Shown: one piece after another, positions 20,892 to 30,667 of the stretch
How the letters are laid out: every line of letters begins with the position of its first letter
How positions within the stretch are numbered: position 1 is the first letter of the stretch
Source: Alloascoidea africana
Lineage: Eukaryota > Ascomycota > Alloascoideomycetes > Alloascoideales > Alloascoideaceae
Assembly (NCBI GenBank): GCA_030581615.1
Contig: JAKTTT010000002.1
Span: 310,001-374,000, forward strand
DNA length: 64,000 bases
Reading direction: 5' to 3'
Notes under the pieces: model-generated
Told to the model about the DNA's origin: nothing
Databases searched by the model: none
The model's input: the letters and a program-made list of their open reading frames with translations, nothing else
Position numbers and translations under genes: made by a program

Positions 20892-22173
20892 TCACAAGAC
20901 TCTATCGTTCTCGCTTTTATCTTTATTTTTCTCTTCCTGTTCTTCAACCAGCTTTGCAATTGTCTCCAAAATAAACAGTCTTCCATCAGAGGGAACAAAC
21001 TGTACTCCTCTTAAACGAAGATCTATTGGCGAGTCCTCGACGCTGGTTAAAAGTCTCGCTAACAAGAAAGCCGTTATTTGAGATACCAAAACACCACAAT
21101 CCGAGTTATTCGACTAAAAAAAAAATAACCAGTTAACATCAGATCAACACATATACTGGGTCATATTACATACCTGTAAAGGACACTCTACCATGTGAAC
21201 ATTGAGTTGATATCCCAATAGATCAGAAAGATTGGATATGGTATGTTTTGCCTCTTCTTCATTACCATACTGAAGCGTGTCATATAAAAAAGCTTTACGG
21301 TCATTTATGCTCACTATGGCCAAAGACCAATGGTATCCACCTTCTGCCTGTTGTACGTCATCGTTATCGTTAATGGGCATGAAAATAAACTTGGCTTTGT
21401 TCAAAGGTGGGAGTACATCTTTCAACAATGAAGGATCTGATGGAATCATTAGTACCGGTGGTGAACTAATAATAAGAACTTTTTTTTTTTGGTATTCTCT
21501 CCTTCTACTTACTAGGTGAATGTGCCAAAAGGTAAACCATGGAAGGCCGTAATAAAACAATTGGATTACCCCCTGATCTATCTGATTTTGAAATCTGATT
21601 CACTTCGAGGTACTCATAAACAAACGAAAGATTGTTATCATTGAGCCATTCATCATCTCGCAAGTTCATAATATCCTCTTTGTAAACGGCCACCTCGTGA
21701 AAGTTGACTACGCGCTGCCGAGCATCCGCTTTCCTCTCTAGTTTATTCGCGAAATAGCTAAGCGTTTGCAATTTTCTCCGCTCCTCTATAACCTTTTCGC
21801 TCCGTGTTCGTGATGTATATCTTTTCGTGCTCGCATTACGCCTCATCCGGTTGTTCCTCTGATCCTGTTGTCTCTGCTTCCGTCGCTGTTTTTTGGAAAG
21901 CCTGGGTGCTGCTGGCTCTTCTCCTCCTACCACTGACGTAGCAGTGGTATCCTGAGATAGGCCCTGCCCCCGATTGAACGAATCTTTACTGCTTCCGCTC
22001 GATGTGTTGTTGTTGTCGTCCTCTGCGGCGACGGAATCGTCACTCCCCCAATCCAATGCATCAAATCCGTTTGTCACAATGTGAGGATGGACCAATAGTC
22101 CTTCTATCGCGTTCAGAATAGTGTGCTTTGGAGTGTAGAACCCCTTATAAGGAGAGTATACAGTAGCCAGCAT
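20892..22173 (-). CDS. Ulp1-like cysteine protease (C48), NEDP1/SENP8-type deneddylase
   Basis: Three exons, 22173-21513, 21436-21174 and 21113-20892, encode 381 aa. The start is the first ATG (22173) of the open frame. The N-terminal half is basic and disordered (KKQRRKQRQQDQR). The protease domain begins near VYKEDIMNLRDDEWLNDNNL, the WLND motif of C48 enzymes. Catalytic residues are His256 (GGYHWSL), Asp273 (FLYDTL) and Cys314 (NNSDCGV), with oxyanion Gln308. The spacing and the FMPINDN..GGYHWSL run look more like NEDD8 protease NEDP1/SENP8 (S. pombe Nep1/Nep2) than SUMO proteases. The first intron uses a TACTAAT branch site. The second joins ...PLQ to SNNSDCG and is needed to bring in the catalytic Cys. 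The substrate (NEDD8/Rub1 versus SUMO) is inference. Confidence 0.88.
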
Positions 22174-22332
22174 TTCTACCCAGCTTGGCTGATTCCAAGA
22201 GAACAACACTCCAGGGGAACTGAGCTAATAAAGATTTGCTAAACACAGACTAAAAGAGTACTATACTGCCCTATGGAGTAAGAAGCAAAAAAAAAGATGA
22301 TGGGCCGATCTGACCTGGCCAGTATATATTTT

Positions 22333-22340
22333 GTCACGTG
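22333..22340. promoter_or_regulatory. CDEI-type E-box GTCACGTG
   Basis: A perfect Cbf1/Pho4-class site (RTCACGTG), 160 bp upstream of the deneddylase ATG and 2 bp beyond the stop codon of the lactonase-like gene. A CBF1 gene is present at 30668. Binding is inferred. Confidence 0.45.
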
Positions 22341-22342
22341 CG

Positions 22343-23236
22343 TCACTCCAAATACGACCTGTCTTTCATCAGTTCGTCCACAGCTCCAATATCGTGTCCA
22401 AACACCACGATCCCGTTCGTGTGTCGCTGGATCCGTTTGATTCGCTGAGTGGAATTGTACCATCCGGTATAGTCTCGCATGAGCCAGCCGATTTTTTTCC
22501 CCTGCTCGTAGTTTTCTCTCAGAGCGCAGTGGTCCGTTGTGAAGATTATGGTCCCGTCCTTGGGCAGGTTGAGCTGGAGCACGCAGAGGCCCGGAGTGTG
22601 GCCTGGAGACAGATAGAGCGTGATTCCTGGGAACAGATCGACCATATCGTCATTGAAAGTGTTCCATTGGAGGTCCAAATCCAGATAGTAATCGAAATAG
22701 GCACCGTTATCGTGTTTCGTCGCAATCCCCCAGAAACAGTGTTTTAGCTCAATTTCATGGGTCCAGATCTGGACATCTGTGCGACCTCGAAAGTACTCTA
22801 GTCCTCCAGCATGGTCCATATGGAGATGTCCAAGAATGATATGTTTAACGTTCTTGATATCGTATCCAACAGCCTCAATCGCTTTATCGAGGCTCTGTGT
22901 AGTATCGTTTCTATCAACACGACAGAATACGTCAAACGTAGCGCCCCATTTGGATTCGTACCCTGGTTCACCAGGTCCCAATTCCCATAAGATAAGTCCC
23001 TCCGTAGGATGGTCAATTAAAACGCTGTACATTGTCAATTTTTCCCGTCTTCTGGAGGCAAACCCCCCAGTCTCAACCTGTGTCTTTGTCGAGCAGTTTT
23101 CCGCTTCAACGAAAAAGCCAACATCTGCTTCCAAATATCCCAATTGTAGAATAAAAGCTTTTGTACCTGAAGGTGCAACGTTGGAAACATAACTCGATAC
23201 AATCGAGTTTGGACCTTGAGCAAATGCTTTAGACAT
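22343..23236 (-). CDS. Metallo-beta-lactamase-fold hydrolase, N-acyl homoserine lactonase-like
   Basis: 297 aa, intronless. The metal-binding signature HLHMDHAGG is at residues 137-145 (HxHxDH, 137-142). A second metal His lies in YLSPGHTPG, a bridging Asp in TTDH, and a last His in FGHDIGA. This arrangement is that of the AiiA/AttM-type lactonase branch of the superfamily: FVEAENCSTKTQVETGG lies N-terminal and YFDYYLDLDL is in the middle. Enzymes of this branch open lactone rings, including bacterial quorum signals; fungal members are mostly uncharacterised and some hydrolyse mycotoxin lactones. No signal peptide is evident, so it is probably cytosolic. The substrate is unknown and bacterial origin by transfer is possible but not shown. 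Confidence 0.85.
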   Translation of the reverse strand: MSKAFAQGPNSIVSSYVSNVAPSGTKAFILQLGYLEADVGFFVEAENCSTKTQVETGGFASRRREKLTMYSVLIDHPTEGLILWELGPGEPGYESKWGATFDVFCRVDRNDTTQSLDKAIEAVGYDIKNVKHIILGHLHMDHAGGLEYFRGRTDVQIWTHEIELKHCFWGIATKHDNGAYFDYYLDLDLQWNTFNDDMVDLFPGITLYLSPGHTPGLCVLQLNLPKDGTIIFTTDHCALRENYEQGKKIGWLMRDYTGWYNSTQRIKRIQRHTNGIVVFGHDIGAVDELMKDRSYLE

Positions 23237-25058
23237 TTGAAAGTATGTTTAGAGAAGGTTTGTGGAAATCAAGAATTGAAGAACCTCTTTTTGTAATCGT
23301 ATATTTTCCTCCTCCTTGTGTGTTTCCATATAATTAAGCTTATACCAGATTAACTCCACACCGATCAAATATAAAAGCTTATTCATTAAAACCATCCATG
23401 AACCCTCGTGCTTCCCCCCTCCTCCTCGCCTGAACATGTGGTGTATGGTTCAAAAAACAAGCATTAACGCTTGGAAGTTTTGTGGGCAAATCATAATTAC
23501 AGATCTAGGGTTGGATAAAATGTAGCTCGCTGTATGTGTTATGTCCCCCACGGCGGTTCGGAACAACCATCATTAATCATATATATAGTCTGTAAAACTT
23601 TCATTCTCGCTAAATTGCAAGAAGAAACAAAACGAATGGTTAAAAAAAAATGACAAAATCGGTTTAAGCCTATATGTCGGCCTGGACTTGCTTCCCCATA
23701 TTCATATTCTCCCCTCTAACCCACACTTCCTCGTTAAGGCATATACAGTACTTTTTTTCTTTCTTTTATCTAGCTATTATTTTTCGAGCAAATGTGAGAT
23801 CTGATAGTAGAGATTACTTTCTCCCTTGTGAGGGGATAAAATGACTGTGCTTACCTGATATGTATCATCGGATAATCATTTCTGTTCGTCTGGTCTTGTA
23901 CAATGATAGGTCTATCTTTATTGGTAAACATTTGATTTACATCTCATGCCCTGATACGATTAGATATATTACATCATGTTAGTTCTTTAAGCCAGAACCA
24001 AGAAAAGACCTCCTTTTTTTTCGTTTGATTTAAGTTGGGATTAACGAAGAGAGAAAAAAAAAACGTGGGGGAACCATTTTTATAACATCAAAGAATAATC
24101 GAACATAAAACTCTCTTGCATCTATTATTCTATTATTATTATTAAAAACAGAAAAGTGTCCCCAAAGAAGATTAATGTAAATCCTTTGTAAACTTTGTAC
24201 GTTCAAAGCAGGATAAACAACATATATATCAGAAGAGAAAACGGAAGTAAATTGGAATCCATAAAGGAATTTTAATCTTCATTGTGGATGGAAAGACAGA
24301 CCATCGATGGGTTTCTATATTTTTTGCAGTGTTTGAACTCTGAATTTTTCGCTTTTTAAGATATATATTAAAAAAAAAAACGAGACTTCATATGGACTCA
24401 AATGCAAGCAGAAAGGGATAGAAGAGTGATAGATGGATGAACATCTAAAGAAAAAGACTGAGAGGAGTAGAAACGAACGTGAAGGATGGAAGAAAGTCCG
24501 GAGAACTAACCCAAACATATAAAAGAATATATAAAGTAATAATCCCTAAGGAATAAGAAATTCATCAAAACTTGACTTTTTTAGGCTCACGTCAAAGTAT
24601 CTAAATTCTTTCGTGAATAATAATGGTGATAGTTTTTTTTTTTCTTACTTCTCATAACAAGATCAAGACCATATTGTTATGTTTCTTTTGACAATAAATA
24701 CTGAATTCTATGGGTGAAATTAAACCCAGGTTTCTCTTCCATCTTCTTTTACAAAATGTTGTACATATTTACCCACTCCTTTTTTTGTCCTCATTTGCTT
24801 ATCTTGCATTTCACTACTAGCTCTTAAATCATTGGTCTTGCGCAAGTGCATGTCAAACTACTCCATCAACAACAATTCATTATCTGATTCCATCAAAAAA
24901 CGAAATTTGACAAATTTTTCTAATATTACTATACGTTGTTTATATTTATTTATTTCAAATAGACTAGACGTTTGAAATTAAGTTATTAAGATAGATAGAC
25001 ATGAACAAAAGACTTTGAAGAAAATAAAAAATTGTAAGAAAAAGGGCAAGTCACAAAT

Positions 25059-25091
<33 letters not shown>

Positions 25092-25358
25092 GCACACTCC
25101 AAAAAACATAACCAGAAGAATAGAATATTTTTATAACAATTAACAGTAGTAGAAAAAAAAGGAAAATAAAAAAAATTAACATTTGATTTATAAAAGAGAG
25201 GAAGAAGGAGAGAGAACTATACAAATAAAAAAAGATAAAAAACTAGTGACAACAGAATGTACAAAAAAAAATAAAAAATATTGAAAAAAAAAAAGGGTGG
25301 GGAAATGCACAATAGAAAGACACACGTTAGAAAAAAGGTAATATTTTTTGTTTTTCTT
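23237..25358. other. Intergenic, AT-rich (2.1 kb)
   Basis: It lies between two minus-strand genes and holds the lactonase-like gene's promoter and the cyclin gene's 3' flank. It is strongly A-rich on the plus strand from 24.0 kb onward and includes a GATA microsatellite. No coding or RNA gene is supported. Confidence 0.5.
25059..25092. repeat. (GATA)n microsatellite
   Basis: About eight tandem AGAT units in the AT-rich 3' flank of the cyclin gene. Confidence 0.9.
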
Positions 25359-26933
25359 TTATTGACCAGAGACATGGTGGTGATCTCCAGATGTTGAACT
25401 ATTTTTCCTCGTAACCTCTCGTCTCCAAAACTTTAGTAATAGGTCAGCATACCTCTGCAATTCTTCAACCTGGATCATTAGATGGAAATCCGTCAAAAGT
25501 AAAAATTGGATTTCCAAAGTGTTTAATTCTTCAAGAGGTAGACCGCCAACTTTTGCATACCGCAGGTTTTTGTAAAAAACATCGGAAAAAAACTTGCTTG
25601 CAACGGTTAATCCAGCAATTATCAAACGATGGATATTGTAAGAATCCATAACAAAAAGTTGTGGCTGTTGAGGTTGAGGTTGAGGATTTGAGGGGGAGGC
25701 GGCGGATGATGAAGCCGATGTGGATGCTGTTGAATAGGAGGCAGACGATGAGGTTGAACTGGGTTGTGAATTTACCTGTTCTGTGTTTGAAATTGTGGCA
25801 TCTTCCATATCGTGATCTTGATCCTGATCTTGATCCTGATCAACAGTTTCGTTTTTTTTCTCCTTGTTTTCTTCTACAGACATTTCTTGGTCTTGATTGG
25901 AACGAGCCTTGTCTCCAAAATCTCCGGTATTTGCTCTTTTTGCAATCCGATCAAAATAGACCAAGAGGCTTAGAAACACTTCATTCGTCACTGGACAGTA
26001 TTTTAAAATCCGCATCAGATAGGCATGGATACTTATTGCAGGAATATTTCTACCATGAAATGCCTGTACATCTGCAATAAACTTGTCCGAAGGTCCACCT
26101 GGTCCATGATGCTGTGGTTGATGGTTGTGATTTGGGTGCAGAGAATCGTTTGCATCTATAATCTTCTGTAGCAAAGCCGCTAGCATTTGTAGTAGATCCG
26201 GGACCGGGTGGTTTGCTATATCGAGATGCTCTGTAGCGCCATGACTTGAACTGGTAGAACCTCGACCGGTTCTTGAAGAAGAACTTGCAGTAGCAGAGGC
26301 AGAGGCAGAGGAAGAGGAAGAGGAAGAAGGGAACGAGTGTTGGTTTGTTGGCATAGAATGGGCAACATTGGGAAGTTGGGTCTGTGTTGACGAGGAGGCA
26401 TAGTTTGGAGGAATGGATTGAAAGCTCGAAAGCCTTTGAGGAGCCTGCTGGACGTTTGATTGTGTTTGTGCTTGTGTCTGCGATTGAAGTTGAAGCTGAT
26501 TGCTGGTGGTACTGGCGTGGACGTGAGCAGGCAGGCTGGATGCTCCGGAAAAAGGGTTAGGGTGTTGGAACTGTGGCTGCTGGGTGGTTGAAGGGACTTG
26601 GAACGAGTCTGGAGTGAAATTGTTGCCATTGTTGGTGTTTGTCGATGTGTAGGAGGAGGATACCACGCTTGGCGTATTGTAAAACGGCGTAAAGCTGTTT
26701 CTTTGAACGGAGGTAGAAAAAGAGGAAGAGGTGAGCGATTTGGGTGCAAAAGAGCCTCTTGTCTGGGGTTGAGGAATGGAAGCCTGCTGCTGTGGTTGTT
26801 GCTGTTGGTGAGGAAGCTGGCTCTGGCTCCGGCTCTGATGTTGCTGTTGTGATTGATCATATGAGGGAGGGAAAGGGTTAGGGGCCGGGACCCTATTCTG
26901 AAAAGAGGAAGCGAACGAGTGCTGCTGGTGCTG

Positions 26934-26964
<31 letters not shown>

Positions 26965-27467
26965 TGCTGGCCCATGGCATGGGGGATCCGTGCGTTTTGC
27001 AGCTGTGATATTGGAACGGAGGACGAGAAATTTAATCCTGGGTTTGCATTGGAGGCCGCGGGCTGGCTGCTGAAGGAGGTTGCTGGATGAGCTTCTGGTG
27101 CCGTGTTTGTGGCGGAGGACGAGGACGAGGACGAGGATGAGGACGAATGGGAGCTGACGGCGGCAGTGCTGGTCGACTGGCTGGCCGACTGGCTAGCCGA
27201 CTTACTGGCGGCGAGCTTGGAGGTCAGCAGCGAGGTCCGGGAGGTTCCTCTGGAGGCACTCGGCGTGGTTACGTTTTTATGAAACATGTCGGCCAGTGTG
27301 GTGTTCTGGTTCAGCGAGGAGGAAGTAGGGGGCACGGGGGGCTCGCTCCGGGGCGAGTGATCCGGCAGATGCGCGGACGGGCTGGACGAGTACGACAGGC
27401 TGTTAGCATTAGTGGACGACGTCGACGTAGAGTACGGGAAGCTCGAGGAGGAATGAGCCTGGGCCAT
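25359..27467 (-). CDS. Pho80/Pcl-type cyclin with a long disordered N-terminus
   Basis: 702 aa. The recognisable cyclin box is at the C-terminus (about residues 420-680): PAISIHAYLMRILKYCPVTN, FLSLLVYFDRIAKRAN, YNIHRLIIAGLTVASKFFSD, YAKVGGLPLEELNTLEIQFL, FHLMIQVEELQRYADLLL. This is the PHO80/PCL6/PCL7 signature (PREG1 in Neurospora), a partner of the Pho85 kinase in phosphate and glycogen control. An insert of about 120 residues splits the box between its first and second helices (acidic, DQ-repeat and Ser-rich). The first 400 residues are Ser/Gln-rich, with an SQ dipeptide array. S. cerevisiae Pho80 is only 293 aa, so this is more than twice as long. Which Pcl it matches is open. Confidence 0.88.
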
Positions 27468-27539
27468 GGCGGAGAGAAGCTCGCGTAGAGGCCTGGAGGA
27501 AGGAGAAAAGCGAGCGTGGAGGAGGAGGGTCCCCGGGGG

Positions 27540-27547
27540 CGGGTAAC
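27540..27547. promoter_or_regulatory. Reb1-like site CGGGTAAC upstream of the cyclin gene
   Basis: Exact CGGGTAAC followed by CCC, 73 bp upstream of the cyclin start codon. One of four identical octamers found in this window. Confidence 0.5.
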
Positions 27548-27694
27548 CCCCCGGACAGCCGCTGGCCAGCCGCTAACTACGAAAAAGACGAAGTTCAAGT
27601 TCAAGTTCAACATTCAATGGTTCTAAACTCCAAACAGACTCCCAGTTCCCAGTTCCCAACTCCCGGTTCCCGGTTCCCAGGGCTCTGCTCGCTC

Positions 27695-28903
27695 TCAGTA
27701 CGCTTCTGGGCCAGACGGCACCCGCTCCTGCTTGCGCTTGCGCTCCTGCTCCCGTCCCAGCTTCAACTTCAACTCCCGCGGCTCGTACTTGCACGCCTCC
27801 ACGGCGGCCAGACGCGGCGGCTCCTCGCACTTGAGCAGGATCCAGTCGTAGATCGCGTCGTTGTAGTATCCCTCCAGGTTCATGAGCCCGATGAACAGGT
27901 GTCTCAGGTAGTAGTAGTCCGGCGTGTCTTTAAAATTCAGCGCTCTACAGTACTTTATGTATATTTCAAACTCTCGTGGTAGTCCAGCGGTGAGAACGCT
28001 TGCGAGGGTCGATATTTTCTTTTCCTTGATTCTCTCATACTTTTGTTTTTTCGTGGCCGCTTTCAAACCTTGCCATGGCAAAGATCCTTTCAAAAAATAG
28101 ATTAGCATGTATCCAAGTGCCTCCAAATCGTCTCTTCTCGACTGCTCAATTCCCAGATGGGTATTAACGCTGGCGTAACGAGCAGTCCCCGTCAAACTTT
28201 TGTTCTCTATATATGGAATGTGTCCTCCGATACGCGGGTCGTAGTATTTTTTTGCGAGTCCAAAATCAATAGCAAACACTTTGGTGGATTTTTTATGTCC
28301 AACTCCCATTAAGAAATTGTCAGGTTTCACATCTCTATGGATATACCGTTGTTCATGTAAACGTTGAACAAAGTTTAGGAGTTGTAATGCCAACATTACG
28401 ACTGTTTTGATTGAAAACATTCGATTGCAAAAATTGAATAGGTCTTCTAAAGAGGGGCCCAAAAGGTCCATGATCATGACGTTATAGCCTGCTTGGGTGC
28501 CATAGTATTGCGCAGTGGGTATATTGGGCACACCGGCGAGATTCAGATTGTTGTAACTTGGGAAATATGTTAGAATGGGAATACAAAAAGGGAAAGGGCG
28601 GGGGGCCAAAAGACAAAAGACACTTACATTCGGGCTTCCCATTCCAGTTGGGGGTGTTTTACACCGACTTTTTCCAATTTGATGGCAACTTCCTCCTCCC
28701 ATACGATATTTGTGCCTTTATATAACAAATATGATTGTTGTTAGTCAAGAACATTAGGTTGCAGACATAAATTTCACAGCGCGTGTGTGAGCCCGGCGGC
28801 CGCCCGCCCAAAAAAAAATACAAAAAAACATACCAAGATATATTTCTCCAAAAGATCCACTTCCGAGTTTCCTACCCAGACGATATCTATTTGCCACTAT
28901 CAT
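27695..28903 (-). CDS. HRR25: Casein kinase 1, Hrr25/CK1-delta type, three exons
   Basis: Exons 28903-28834, 28715-28628 and 28556-27695 give 339 aa. The N-terminus [20 protein letters not shown] is diagnostic for CK1 delta/epsilon and Hrr25. The catalytic loop is [12 protein letters not shown] (HRD, unlike the YRD of the two Yck types), then [27 protein letters not shown] and [13 protein letters not shown]. The kinase domain ends near residue 300 and only a short basic tail follows, without a Cys pair, so it is not palmitoylated. Hrr25 (494 aa) acts in ribosome maturation, DNA damage and meiosis. The tail here is much shorter and the C-lobe diverges ([16 protein letters not shown]), so it could be a divergent paralogue rather than the sole Hrr25. 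Intron 1 is unusually GC-rich in its centre. Confidence 0.9.
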
Positions 28904-29765
28904 TTTCTAGATATCTGAAAGTTGAAAACATATGTGGTAGAAAGTTTTCTTTTTGTCAGTTTATACATAGTTCTCTAAACAATAGAACAAAACCAGTAGT
29001 AGCGTGCACATAGACATAGTACATGGATAGACATTTCTTACTTTGTTTTTTGTCTGCTTGCTGCAGCAAATAAAATGTGCAAAGACAGCAGCAGCAGCAG
29101 CAGCAGGATGAGCACACACACACGGCTATGCTATCTTTGATGAATGAGATGATGTTGATGATGATGATGATGATGATGTCGAGGGGTGCAAAACCTCTGG
29201 TGGAGGGCGATATGGATTAGCACGGGGAGGGAAGAAAAACAAACCCACTGATAAAAGACAAGAAAAGAAGAAGAAGGGAAAAAGTAAAAAAAGTAAAAAA
29301 GAAAAATTTAGAAAGGGTAGAAATGACAGACAAAATTAAGGGATGCTGGCATCTTGCTGGGTATGTATGCATGATAGGGAGCCCAGAAACCTCCAGGGCG
29401 ACTAGACAAGAGAGACCCAAAAGAACTACGTGGTTTCACCGGGGCGTGTCCGCAGCGAAAGACAGATTCCATTGAAGGTCTCGGGACAGGAGGGAGTTCT
29501 ACAAGTGCAACAAAAAGGGGCCCGAAAAGGGCAAAAGGAACAGGACCAACAAAACAAAAAGGTCCCCAGAGAGTTTCTTCCAGTCAGTCCGGCTCGGGAG
29601 ATGCCCTGGGCTCTTTTTCTCGCGTGAGAGGAACACGTCACGATGCCTGTTCTTTATTATCGGCTAAAGAGACAAGCGCTGGTCCATGTGCAACCGATAC
29701 CGAGAGCTGAGCAACGAGACCATGGCATGATGTCCTTCTGCTCGAGTGCCATTTGCCAATGCAAT

Positions 29766-29856
29766 TTCCATGGCCATTGCCATTGCCATTGCCACTGCCA
29801 TTGCCATTGGCGCCTGGGGCAACGAGATGGTAATCGTAATCGTAATCGTAATCGCA
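29766..29856. repeat. Two adjacent hexanucleotide arrays (GCCATT)n and (CGTAAT)n
   Basis: About seven imperfect GCCATT units followed shortly by about four CGTAAT units, noncoding. The frames through them would give pure dipeptide runs on either strand. Confidence 0.8.
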
Positions 29857-30105
29857 AATGCCATTGGCAATCGCTTTCGCAATCGCATTCGCTCAGTCAA
29901 TCGAGTTCCAATTTTTGACCTCTACGCTATGGACAGAACGGATCCGTTTCTCTATCCCAGCCTTCAACTCCCGGCCGTCTTTTCCTCCCCGGTCGATTCC
30001 ATATCAACAAGCACTTGAGAATAACAGAATTCCCCGGGCCTAGCCTCTCTGATCTTGCTCTGATCTTCTCCCGCGGGACAACAACAGACACCTGGAGTAC
30101 CACGT

Positions 30106-30112
30106 TTACCCG
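30106..30112. promoter_or_regulatory. Reb1-like core TTACCCG upstream of CBF1
   Basis: Seven-base Reb1 core, 110 bp before the splice donor of the CBF1 leader exon. It therefore probably lies near the transcription start region. Confidence 0.35.
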
Positions 30113-30221
30113 CTGCACGCGTACTTTGCAGAACAGCGTGACCCCCTCCCCATCACCTGACTCTTGATCACGATTTTCAGACTCTCACCTAAAACAAACA
30201 CCGGAAAAACAAGTCTTAAAG

Positions 30222-30657
30222 GTATGTCGAACGCAATTGGGGGGTTGGAAACCTTCCCAGATGGAACCTTTACCGTTTACCGTGCTCGGATTTGGCAGAC
30301 CGTACGGGAGACTGCGCGGGCCTGGCGGGCATCCTCGCGGGCGCCTTGCGGGCGGCCTCGCTGGGGTTCTGGGTTTCGAGAGTTTTGACTCAGCGTCCAG
30401 ACTGGGCTGGGACCGACCCCGTGATGATAGAGCAGCCGTGAGCTTCCAACTGGCTTCCAACTGGCTTCCAACCGTGATTCCATCCGTGGTTTCTGACCGT
30501 GGTTTCGCCTCTGCTCTTGAGCGAGGCTAGAGATCGCCAGTGCAAACCAGCTGCTCCCGTCCACAGGGGGGAATCCACCTCTGGGTGCCATCCCGACACG
30601 CTTTTTGTTATTGTCTCTTTAGTTTACTAACATCTCACTCATCACAAATGCCACCAG
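30222..30657 (+). other. 5' UTR intron of CBF1
   Basis: Donor GTATGT at 30222, perfect branch site TACTAAC at 30625-30631, acceptor CCACCAG ending at 30657, only 10 bp before the CBF1 ATG. No ATG precedes the donor nearby, so the first exon is a leader. At 436 nt it is the longest intron I can define here. It includes a three-fold TGGCTTCCAAC-like tandem near 30440-30470. Confidence 0.65.
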
Positions 30658-30667
30658 TCGGGGGAAA

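Larger units (their letters stand above)
28904..30667. other. Divergent promoter region between the Hrr25-type CK1 and CBF1, repeat-rich
   Basis: It holds the CK1 promoter, a CAG run (about 29085-29106), a GAT run (about 29146-29178), two hexanucleotide arrays near 29.8 kb, a TTACCCG at 30106-30112, and the CBF1 5' UTR intron (30222-30657). Open frames within it are products of the repeats. No additional gene is supported. Confidence 0.55.

Noticed and set aside
29657-30018. Frames coding long Ala-Ile, Val-Ile or Trp-Gln dipeptides
   Set aside because: They arise from the hexanucleotide arrays in an intergenic region.
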